A DNA stretch of 14,790 nucleotides, from contig CAZGKF010000062.1 in the NCBI GenBank assembly GCA_964526475.1, positions 1-14,790 on the forward strand, read 5' to 3'. Of this stretch, positions 1 to 5,242 are shown piece after piece. The notes beneath the pieces are model-generated. The model saw only the letters and a list, made by a program, of their open reading frames with translations, had not been told where the DNA came from and did not search any database. The DNA is from CAYVTV01 sp964526475 (lineage in GTDB: Bacteria; Bacteroidota; Bacteroidia; Bacteroidales; GCA-2748055). How positions within the stretch are numbered: the stretch's first letter is position 1; each line of letters starts with the position of its first letter. The position numbers and the translations under genes are program-made.

Positions 1-61
1 CTTCCATCGCAGCACCAATAATCCTGTGCGTTAATTCCTTATGTTTCATTTTTTCATTCAT
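1..61 (-). CDS. GxxExxY protein, N-terminal fragment (cut by window edge)
   Basis: The minus strand from 61 reads MNEKMKHKELTHRIIGAAME and runs off the window. The run 'HKELTHRIIGAAME' matches my memory of the start of GxxExxY proteins (typically ..ELTYKIIGAAMEVHK..), a family of unknown biochemical function frequent in Bacteroidota and often near restriction or mobile loci. An AAGGAG ribosome binding site lies at 69-74, well placed for the ATG at 59-61, which supports this start; a second in-frame ATG follows at 47-49. It is the fourth gene of the restriction locus, downstream of hsdS across a 133-nt repeat-filled gap. Only 20 codons are visible, so the assignment rests on one short motif. 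Confidence 0.72.
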   Translation of the reverse strand, partial: MNEKMKHKELTHRIIGAAME

Positions 62-88
62 TTTAAAACTCCTTAATCCCCCAGACCC

Positions 89-182
89 TTCACCTCCCAA
101 AATTAAGAAAATCCTCTAATCATCAAAATTCCCTAATCATGAGTGTTCTCTAATCAAGAAAATCCTTTAATCAAGCAAATCA
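89..182 (-). repeat. 17-nt-period degenerate tandem repeat between hsdS and the GxxExxY gene
   Basis: Read on the minus strand, five consecutive 17-nt units occupy 157-173, 140-156, 123-139, 106-122 and 89-105, preceded by a half unit at 174-182. Units read TGATTAAAGGATTTTCT, TGATTAGAGAACACTCA, TGATTAGGGAATTTTGA, TGATTAGAGGATTTTCT and a decayed TAATTTTGGGAGGTGAA. The 5' half (TGATTAGAGGAT) is the more conserved. The period is not a multiple of three and units contain TGA or TAA, so it is not coding. There are no unique spacers, so it is not a CRISPR array. It begins directly after the TGTCTGAAC head of the repeat next to the hsdS stop. Confidence 0.8.
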
Positions 183-193
183 AGGTTCAGACA
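169..193 (-). repeat. TGTCTGAAC-headed repeat, copy at hsdS 3' end
   Basis: The minus strand from 193 reads TGTCTGAACCTTGATTTG and continues CTTGATTA. It lies one base past the hsdS stop codon. A diverging copy is found at 1436-1461 on the other side of hsdS, with about 21 of 26 positions identical. Together they bracket the gene as inverted repeats. I recall intergenic repeats of this style from other Bacteroidota genomes but cannot confirm a named family here. Confidence 0.65.
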
Positions 194-194
194 T

Positions 195-1433
195 TTACAC
201 GAACAACTTCTGAAGCAGTCCTTTCTTCCAGTGTTCAGCATTATTTATTTGGGTTTGGGTATAGTCGATTTTATCATCAATGGCTGAGAGAAAATTGGCG
301 ATTTTGGTTTGTTCTGGAGATGATGGAAGGTCAACCGTTAATTTCATTAACTCGACCTTGGACATGTTGTATCTTGTGCTTCCTTGAGCCAGTTTCATGA
401 TATCCTTCCGAAACAATTCACTCCTGAATAAATAACGAGAATAATGAGGATTCAACTGGTTTAAAAAACTTCTATATCCGAAACAAAAACTATTAAGATA
501 CAATTCGCCAAACTCATCGAGAAGAACAGAAGCAGTACCAATTTCATCAGGGGTCTCAGATGATGTTGTAAAAAAAATGTCTCCGTATTCAACCTTGTTT
601 TGCTTCTCACCAGATTTAATGTCAACTAAACCAAATCTGTTAACATCAATTCTCGAATCATCAAAAATCTGTTTGTATTGGATGTATGGCTTACCTGTAC
701 CAAAGTTCTCTTTGGTCTTTCCCGTTAAGCCATTATAAGTATTACCTAATTCCCCCAACCTCTTCTTCTCCCACATTGGAAACTCCTGCCCATTATCATC
801 CCTGAACCTGATTAGCTGCGAGAAGATTTTTTGCATCACCCCTTTTTTATATTGTTCCAGCAGGGTCTTCTTCTGTTTTAGTTGGGAAATCTTCTGGTCA
901 ATGGCAGTGAAAAAGGAAGCGATTTTTTGTTGTTCGGGGAGAGTAGGCAAAAATATATTGGTACTTCTTATGGTTTTTAAAGACAAGTTTTTTATGGTTG
1001 TGCCTGTTAATTCAGAATTAAAATAACTCTGAATTCTGTTTGTCGATAATGTATAGAAATTAAATTTTAAATCATGTTTCTCAGCAATGTTTATATATGC
1101 AGCGCTTTTTCCTAACATTACTTCTTCGCCATTGTAATATGCAAGATTTCCGATAGTGCCATTTATCGATAATAATATGGTTCTATCATTAAGTTCTCTC
1201 TTATGAATTTGAAACTCGTGTTCATTTACCGTTTTGGTATTTTCAGTGATTAATATTCTGCCCTCAACTAAATTGTTCCCATTAATAAAACAATATTCCC
1301 CTTCTACATCATATTTTGGTGTGCCATGAATACCATCACCAATCTTTGATGCAATTTCATTTAGTTTTTTTAAATCCCATTCCCCATTAAAATCAGGAAA
1401 TCTCAATTCTGGTATGTTCTTTTGCTCAGTCAT
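195..1433 (-). CDS. hsdS: Type I restriction-modification specificity subunit S
   Basis: HsdS recognises the bipartite DNA target and joins two HsdM and two HsdR subunits in the type I restriction enzyme. The 412 residues have the usual two-fold layout: target recognition domain 1 at about 17-163; conserved helical spacer 1 at about 164-205 with LPEQQKIASFFTAIDQKI; recognition domain 2 at about 221-368; and a matching spacer at about 369-412 with PEQTKIANFLSAIDDKI. The repeat of PEQxKIAxFxxAID and the similar ends (YKKGVMQKIF, WKKGLLQKLF) are diagnostic. Length is normal and the frame is intact. It follows the RAYT gene by 54 nt that hold a repeat and no clear ribosome binding site. The DNA looks more AT-rich than hsdM, most clearly in recognition domain 1, as expected for exchangeable specificity modules. 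The recognised sequence cannot be read from the protein. Confidence 0.95.
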   Translation of the reverse strand: MTEQKNIPELRFPDFNGEWDLKKLNEIASKIGDGIHGTPKYDVEGEYCFINGNNLVEGRILITENTKTVNEHEFQIHKRELNDRTILLSINGTIGNLAYYNGEEVMLGKSAAYINIAEKHDLKFNFYTLSTNRIQSYFNSELTGTTIKNLSLKTIRSTNIFLPTLPEQQKIASFFTAIDQKISQLKQKKTLLEQYKKGVMQKIFSQLIRFRDDNGQEFPMWEKKRLGELGNTYNGLTGKTKENFGTGKPYIQYKQIFDDSRIDVNRFGLVDIKSGEKQNKVEYGDIFFTTSSETPDEIGTASVLLDEFGELYLNSFCFGYRSFLNQLNPHYSRYLFRSELFRKDIMKLAQGSTRYNMSKVELMKLTVDLPSSPEQTKIANFLSAIDDKIDYTQTQINNAEHWKKGLLQKLFV

Positions 1434-1435
1434 AT

Positions 1436-1485
1436 TGTCTGAACTATGATTTGAATGATGACTATGATGGACTATGATTATTTTT
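1436..1485 (+). repeat. TGTCTGAAC-headed repeat, copy at hsdS 5' end
   Basis: The plus strand from 1436 reads TGTCTGAACTATGATTTG and then AATGATGACTATGATGG, with the word ACTATGAT occurring three times (1443-1450, 1460-1467, 1470-1477; 17 nt between the first two starts). It fills the 54-nt gap between the RAYT stop and the hsdS start, facing the opposite way to the 169-193 copy. It is therefore the upstream half of an imperfect inverted repeat around hsdS. Confidence 0.6.
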
Positions 1486-1487
1486 GT

Positions 1488-2132
1488 TTATCCATTGAAT
1501 TTGTCATTATCCCAAAGGGCGGGATTGTTATTGATATAATTTCGGATTTGGTAGAATTCGCCGGGATCACGAATGATATGATCGTGAAAAAGGGGTTGCC
1601 AGGCAAAATCTGTGTCGATTTTATGAATTTCAAACGAACACCGCCCTTTATACCATCGTATAATTCGCGAAATATTGTTATGAAACATCGGGTTTTTATT
1701 CCCGGCAAATCCGCCGGGTTTTTCCGGGTTACAATGCGGTAATTGTTCCGATGACGCGTTCGTTGGTCCGTCGGTTGAATGGATGATTGGTTGATCGATT
1801 GATTCACGTAGAGTCGCGATTAATCGCGTCCCTACCACCAATCGATCATGCGAATACGATTTATTAATAATCAATATCCCATGCACATGATTTGGCATCA
1901 CCACAAATTCGGATAATTTAACAAACGGAAAATGGCCCGGGATTTCCAACCAAAATTTCCGGGCAATCTGACCCAATTCCGATAAATGCATAACACCCGA
2001 TTGAATATAACCAAAATAACAATTACGTTTGCCGGTGCAGATTGTAATAAAATATCTGCCGTTTGAACCATAATCCCAGGTTTGCAATCGTGCAGAAGGT
2101 ATACGATATTTATTCCGGAATTTTTCAGACAT
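1488..2132 (-). CDS. REP-associated tyrosine transposase (RAYT, Y1/IS200-like HUH family)
   Basis: RAYTs are single-copy HUH nucleases that cut and rejoin single-stranded REP hairpins. The 214-residue protein has the family order: SARLQTWDYGSNGRYFITICT at about 13-33; the metal-binding HUH motif in VVMPNHVHGILI (His82, His84); and the C-terminal WQPLFHDHIIR and YQIRNYINNNPALW block. Tyr199 aligns with the catalytic tyrosine of E. coli TnpA-REP (its VDYIYINP segment), so the enzyme looks complete. The ATG is 3 nt after the hsdM stop and hsdS follows by 54 nt, so it is probably co-transcribed with the restriction genes. No good ribosome binding site is seen; coupling to hsdM is likely. A REP-like palindrome at 1808-1835 lies within the gene and encodes part of VGTRLIATLRE. 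No transposon ends were found, consistent with RAYTs being domesticated. Confidence 0.9.
   Translation of the reverse strand: MSEKFRNKYRIPSARLQTWDYGSNGRYFITICTGKRNCYFGYIQSGVMHLSELGQIARKFWLEIPGHFPFVKLSEFVVMPNHVHGILIINKSYSHDRLVVGTRLIATLRESIDQPIIHSTDGPTNASSEQLPHCNPEKPGGFAGNKNPMFHNNISRIIRWYKGRCSFEIHKIDTDFAWQPLFHDHIIRDPGEFYQIRNYINNNPALWDNDKFNG
1808..1835. repeat. REP-like palindrome inside the RAYT coding sequence
   Basis: A 28-nt inverted repeat runs from GTAGAG to CCCTAC around the perfect 14-nt core CGCGATTAATCGCG; 12 of 14 base pairs match. On the minus strand it reads GTAGGGACGCGATTAATCGC..., which resembles GTAGGG-type REP palindromes. It encodes the VGTRLIA stretch (residues 100-106). Confidence 0.55.
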
Positions 2133-2135
2133 TGT

Positions 2136-3704
2136 TTAAAAAGGTGTTGAAATTTTCAATTCCTTACAAAACCCTGCAATGGCTTCATCGCTGGCTTTCA
2201 TATCGGCTTCCAACGTCTTTAATTCATCTGCCACTGCAACGATATCAACGGGTTCTTCTTCTTCAAAGGTATCGACATATCGGGGAATGTTCAGGTTGTA
2301 ATCGTTTTCCCTGACCTCATCAAGACCAGCTACATAACTGTACTTGTCGATGGTCTCCCGCTTTTCATAGGTTTCAACGATACGGTCAACATCGGCATCC
2401 CTGAGATAATTCTGCGTCTTGACCTTTTCAAAGTGCTGGCTGGCATCGATGAACAGGATATCATCCGGATGTTCTTTACACTTTTTGAACACCAGTATGC
2501 AGGTCGGTATTGACGTGCCGTAAAATATGTTTGCTGGCAGTCCGATAACGGCATCCAGATAGTTCTTTTCGGCAATGAGATACTTTCGGATATGTCCTTC
2601 GGCTGCACCCCTGAATAGCACGCCATGGGGCATTACAACAGCCATAACGCCATTCTCTGCCAGATGGTATAACATATGTTGTATAAACGCGTAATCGGCT
2701 TTGGAACCCGGTGCAAGTCTTCCGTATTCGCTGAAGCGGTCATCGGTCATGAACAACTGATTCGCACTCCACTTCGCACTAAATGGTGGATTCGCTACCA
2801 CGGCTTCGGCATCGAGTTTATTATGTTGCGGATATTCCAATGTATCTTCGAGTTTGATATCGAATCTCGTGAAATGCAGGTCATGTAAAATCATGTTCAT
2901 CCTGCACAGGTTGTAGGTGGTTCGGTTGCGTTCCTGACCATAGAAGTTCAGGACTTCGCATTCCCGTGACAGACGCAATAATAGCGACCCTGACCCAGCT
3001 GTGGGGTCATAACCCGATTTAATACGGGTTTTACCCAGCGTTACAATACGTGAAAGAATCCTTGAAACCTGTTGTGGGGTGTAAAATATACCCGCCTTTT
3101 TCCCCGCACCACTGGCGAATTGCGCAATCAGGTATTCGTAGGCATCACCGAGCACATCGAGTTCCGAACTCCCGATTTGAAAATCGATTTTATCGAGATG
3201 AGCCAGCACTTTTGAAATGACCTCGTTACGCTGGTCAACGGTTTTACCCAATTTGGTGCTGTTCAGGTCGAGATCTTCGAACAGGTGGTCGAAATCCTCT
3301 TCACTTGCCGTACCCATTGTGCTCTGCTCGATGCTGGTCAGAATGGTATTGAGGTCTTCGATGATGAAATTGCTTTCGGATTTACCGTTACCGTTTCCAC
3401 GCTTGGCAATCTGGCTGAATAACTCCGAGGGTTTCAGGAAGTAACCGAGTTTTTCCAGCGACTCTTCCCTGATGGCATCAAGGTATTGCTGACCCATTTC
3501 CGTATCTTCTTTTATATCGAGATAAGACATCTTATCCTCTTTCAGGATTTCATCGGCATAGATGCGCATTTTTTCGGAGAGGTACTTGTAAAAAATGAAG
3601 CCGAGAATGTAATCACGGAATTCATCCGCATCCATTTTCCCCCTCAAAGTATTGGCGATGTTCCAAAGTTGCTGTTCGAGTTGTCGTTTATGGTCTTCTG
3701 ACAT
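2136..3704 (-). CDS. hsdM: Type I restriction-modification DNA methyltransferase subunit M
   Basis: HsdM transfers a methyl group from S-adenosylmethionine to adenine in the target chosen by HsdS, protecting host DNA and activating restriction of unmodified DNA. The 522 residues hold the N-terminal helical HsdM domain (about 8-150; LWNIANTLRGKMDADEFRDY), then the methyltransferase domain with AGIFYTPQQVSRIL (204-217), SAM-binding DPTAGSG (233-239) and catalytic NPPF (305-308). These motifs mark an N6-adenine methylase. Length is normal for the family and all motifs are intact. The ATG starts the locus and is preceded on the minus strand by AT-rich DNA (3705-3781) that presumably holds the promoter; I could not pick one. 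It is followed after 3 nt by the RAYT gene. hsdR is not in the window. Confidence 0.97.
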   Translation of the reverse strand: MSEDHKRQLEQQLWNIANTLRGKMDADEFRDYILGFIFYKYLSEKMRIYADEILKEDKMSYLDIKEDTEMGQQYLDAIREESLEKLGYFLKPSELFSQIAKRGNGNGKSESNFIIEDLNTILTSIEQSTMGTASEEDFDHLFEDLDLNSTKLGKTVDQRNEVISKVLAHLDKIDFQIGSSELDVLGDAYEYLIAQFASGAGKKAGIFYTPQQVSRILSRIVTLGKTRIKSGYDPTAGSGSLLLRLSRECEVLNFYGQERNRTTYNLCRMNMILHDLHFTRFDIKLEDTLEYPQHNKLDAEAVVANPPFSAKWSANQLFMTDDRFSEYGRLAPGSKADYAFIQHMLYHLAENGVMAVVMPHGVLFRGAAEGHIRKYLIAEKNYLDAVIGLPANIFYGTSIPTCILVFKKCKEHPDDILFIDASQHFEKVKTQNYLRDADVDRIVETYEKRETIDKYSYVAGLDEVRENDYNLNIPRYVDTFEEEEPVDIVAVADELKTLEADMKASDEAIAGFCKELKISTPF

Positions 3705-3775
3705 GTTTATATTTAAAACTTGATTTTGAGTATGAAAATAATCATCTAAGATATTCAGAAAGTTTAATTATTACA

Positions 3776-3958
3776 ATGTGAATTACAGAAACATGGGGGT
3801 TTGAGACTAAAATTAGGTGCAACCTTAAAAATTGTCATGGTAGAATCCACAGCAGATTATTAATTGAAGAAGACCATGAGATATACTGGTGGTGTCCGAT
3901 TTGTAAAAACGAGGGGATTATCTCAGAATGGGAAGGCACGCAATGGGATGGGAGTTGA
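3776..3958 (+). pseudogene. Small zinc-ribbon-like protein, start interrupted by TGA
   Basis: From 3782 the plus strand is open for 58 codons to a TGA at 3956-3958. It reads ITETWGFETKIRC, NLKNCHGRIHS, ..EEDHEIYWWCPICKN, EGIISEWEGTQWDGS. Two cysteine pairs (C13/C18 and C38/C41 in CPIC), tryptophans and an acidic linker suggest a small zinc ribbon. The style matches small Bacteroidota hypothetical proteins ending in a 'WWCPxC..GxISxWxGTxWD' block that I recall but cannot name. No ATG, GTG or TTG lies in frame after 3781. The only upstream ATG (3776-3778) is followed immediately by TGA. It may therefore be a decayed gene, start at a rare ATT (3782), or reflect a sequencing or assembly error. 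It diverges from hsdM and is followed by a terminator at 3990-4030. Confidence 0.5.
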
Positions 3959-3989
3959 AATAAATTGGCTTGATATTTGGTTTACAATG

Positions 3990-4030
3990 AAAAAAGACCC
4001 TGTAAAATACTGATATACAAGGTCTTTTTT
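3990..4030. terminator. Bidirectional intrinsic terminator
   Basis: The AAAAAAGACC...GGTCTTTTTT arms pair, and inner TGTA/TACA adds to the stem around a short loop. The A and T runs allow use in both directions. It would end the small zinc-ribbon ORF on plus, and on minus it fits as the original terminator of tRNA-Pro before the 194-bp insert. Confidence 0.75.
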
Positions 4031-4055
4031 ATGTAATTGTCGGGGTGAGAAGATT

Positions 4056-4078
4056 GCCGCAAAGCGGTGCTTTGCGGC
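4056..4078. repeat. Perfect hairpin, 10-bp stem, 3-nt loop
   Basis: GCCGCAAAGC and GCTTTGCGGC pair perfectly around GGT. It is the first palindrome inside the tRNA-Pro-associated insert and lacks a T run, so it is not a canonical terminator. Confidence 0.75.
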
Positions 4079-4100
4079 GGACTTCCATGGAGCCGGCCGG

Positions 4101-4232
4101 AAGACAAAAAGCCTGTCGTTCGCTTCGCTCACTACTGGCTTCATTTTTTCTTCCGCTCCTGAAAGCAAGCTTTCGTCGCACAGAAAAAATAAAGCCCGCC
4201 CCGCCAGCTGGCGGGGACAGGCTTTTTGTCTT
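4101..4232. repeat. 17-bp terminal inverted repeat with nested palindrome
   Basis: AAGACAAAAAGCCTGTC (4101-4117) and GACAGGCTTTTTGTCTT (4216-4232) are exact complements. Between them, 4137-4196 is a second palindrome: GGCTTcATTTTTTCT against AGAAAAAATaAAGCC, 14 of 15 pairs, with GAAAGC/GCTTTC near its centre. The right arm overlaps the direct repeat by two bases. Confidence 0.7.
4183..4222 (-). terminator. Terminator-like hairpin just downstream of tRNA-Pro
   Basis: On the minus strand GCCTGT is followed by the perfect 18-nt palindrome CCCCGCCAGCTGGCGGGG, then CGGGC and TTTATTTTTT. The stem is strong and followed by a T run, 12 nt past the tRNA 3' end, so it probably now ends the tRNA transcript. 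Confidence 0.65.
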
Positions 4233-4233
4233 G

Positions 4234-4306
4234 TCGGGGTGAGAAGACTCGAACTTCCGGCCTCGTCGTCCCGAACGACGCGCGCTGCCAACTGCGCCAC
4301 ACCCCG
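4234..4306 (-). tRNA. tRNA-Pro (anticodon CGG)
   Basis: The minus strand folds as a full 73-nt cloverleaf. The acceptor stem is CGGGGTG with CACCCCG, and the D arm is GCGC..GCGC. The anticodon stem CGTCG/CGACG carries loop TTCGGGA, giving anticodon CGG for codon CCG. The T arm is GGAAG-TTCGAGT-CTTCT with one G-T pair, and the discriminator base is A. CCA is not encoded. The 3' 14 nt are shared with the repeat at 4037-4053. Confidence 0.95.
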
Positions 4307-4447
4307 CTTTGATCACCGAAACTTATGCAAAGTTTTTTTTTAAAAACACACAAAAATAATTATTTAACAGCTGATATCCTATAAGTATATGTATTAACAA
4401 AAAAAACGTAATATTTCTCTGACTTTAATTAGTAATATATATATTTA

Positions 4448-4466
4448 CATACCGTATGCGGCATAC
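4448..4466. promoter_or_regulatory. Palindromic operator candidate upstream of the sugar operon
   Basis: The plus strand reads CATAC-C-GTATGC-G-GCATAC, in which GTATGC and GCATAC (4454-4459, 4461-4466) are perfect inverted arms around one base and a further CATAC (4448-4452) repeats the half-site. It lies 33-51 nt upstream of the MFS start within AT-rich DNA, where a sugar-responsive repressor would be expected to bind. The cognate regulator is not in the window. Confidence 0.35.
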
Positions 4467-4498
4467 AAAAGCAATGGAATCCATGAAAATAACAAGGG

Positions 4499-5209
4499 AT
4501 GAAACGAACTCTAATTCCCATAAGATTTGTCCTGGTGATTTTCACCTTTTTACACACACTGAACCTTCTGATAGACCGTGCCGTAATATCAGCTGCAAAA
4601 GACAGTATTATAATTGCAGACCTTAACCTGACTTTAAACCAATGGGGCTGGATCATGGCTTCGTTTACAATTGGCTATGCCTTATTTCAAACACCGTCGG
4701 GATATTTTGCCGACAGCAAGGGGCTTCGTTTCGTGCTCACCTTTATCGTATTTTTCTCATCCTGCCTTACCACCGCAACCAGAAACTGGTTTTCGGGCTG
4801 GCGGGTTGATAAGTTGTATAAACCCGAAAATATCATTCGGTCCAGAAGGATTCCCGCCATCGTGGGATTTATATTGGTTGCTTTCGGAATCCTCATGATG
4901 ATGTTTTTTGATTCGCCCAAAATCACAATTGTTTTCCTTTCAATAGCCATTTTTGGTGCCGATATGACCCTGAGCCCTTCGTGGTCGTTCTGCATCGACA
5001 TTGCCAAAGAACATACGGGCGCTGTATCGGGAACCATGAACATAGCAGGTAACCTGGGGGCATTTGTTACCATTATAGCTTTTCCTTACCTGTTGAACCG
5101 GACAGGCTCGCACTCCGTATTTTTTTATCTTTGTGCCATACTTTCGATTCTGGCTATAGTGGCCTGGTGGTACATGCGTTCCGATAAAGCCATAACAAAT
5201 AATAATTAA
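4499..5209 (+). CDS. MFS sugar/sugar-acid transporter with large in-frame internal deletion (probably non-functional)
   Basis: Full-length relatives (anion:cation symporter branch of the major facilitator superfamily, such as hexuronate or glucarate carriers) have about 430 residues and 12 membrane helices; this ORF has 236. Residues 1-93 match the family start: helix 1 (9-28), then LNQWGWIMASFTIGYALFQTPSGYFAD, helix 2 and the A-motif loop, helix 3 beginning at about 80. At about residue 94-98 (near 4780) the sequence jumps to WFSGWRVDKLY, which normally sits in the second half, and continues through four more helices (SRRIPAIVGFILVAFGI onward) to a normal C-terminus. Roughly 190-200 residues are missing yet the frame is kept. 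With about six or seven helices left, transport is unlikely. An AAGGG sequence directly abuts the ATG, so the start is uncertain. The lyxose isomerase gene follows by 33 nt. Confidence 0.8.
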   Translation: MKRTLIPIRFVLVIFTFLHTLNLLIDRAVISAAKDSIIIADLNLTLNQWGWIMASFTIGYALFQTPSGYFADSKGLRFVLTFIVFFSSCLTTATRNWFSGWRVDKLYKPENIIRSRRIPAIVGFILVAFGILMMMFFDSPKITIVFLSIAIFGADMTLSPSWSFCIDIAKEHTGAVSGTMNIAGNLGAFVTIIAFPYLLNRTGSHSVFFYLCAILSILAIVAWWYMRSDKAITNNN

Positions 5210-5242
5210 TCAGACCATATAAATTTATTAATAGCATTGATT

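Larger units (their letters stand above)
4037..4247. mobile_element. 194-bp palindrome-rich insert bounded by 17-bp direct repeats of the tRNA-Pro 3' end
   Basis: TTGTCGGGGTGAGAAGA occurs at 4037-4053 and again at 4231-4247, where it is the 3' end of tRNA-Pro plus three trailing bases. The pattern is the att-like duplication left by site-specific insertion at a tRNA 3' end. The 177 bp between the copies have no credible gene but hold stacked inverted repeats: a 10-bp stem with 3-nt loop at 4056-4078; AAGACAAAAAGCCTGTC at 4101-4117 against its exact complement at 4216-4232; a nested imperfect palindrome at 4137-4196 with an inner GAAAGC-AA-GCTTTC; and the G/C hairpin CCCCGCCAGCTGGCGGGG. No integrase or transposase is nearby, so it is either a non-autonomous element moved in trans, a deletion remnant, or a tRNA-tail duplication of other origin. 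Confidence 0.5.

Noticed and set aside
89..182. CRISPR array from regularly spaced repeats
   Set aside because: Units are contiguous, 17 nt long and degenerate, with no spacers and no cas genes nearby.
1560..1590. Hairpin TCACGA...TCGTGA within the RAYT gene as a regulatory element
   Set aside because: It is short, lies within the conserved FHDHIIRD coding block, and is explained by codon constraints.
1455..1807. Antisense and alternative-frame ORFs over the RAYT 3' half
   Set aside because: They are shadows of a well-supported RAYT frame and show no family features.
3793..3804. ATG start for the small zinc-ribbon ORF at 3793
   Set aside because: It is in another frame and reaches TGA after three codons.
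4037..4053. A second tRNA gene
   Set aside because: Only the last 14 nt of the tRNA plus three flanking bases are present; no D, anticodon or T arm precedes it on the minus strand.
4029..4316. Open frames of 65-125 codons on both strands across the tRNA-Pro region
   Set aside because: They run through the tRNA and palindromes, differ by frame only, and have arginine- or serine-rich compositions typical of non-coding GC-rich hairpins.
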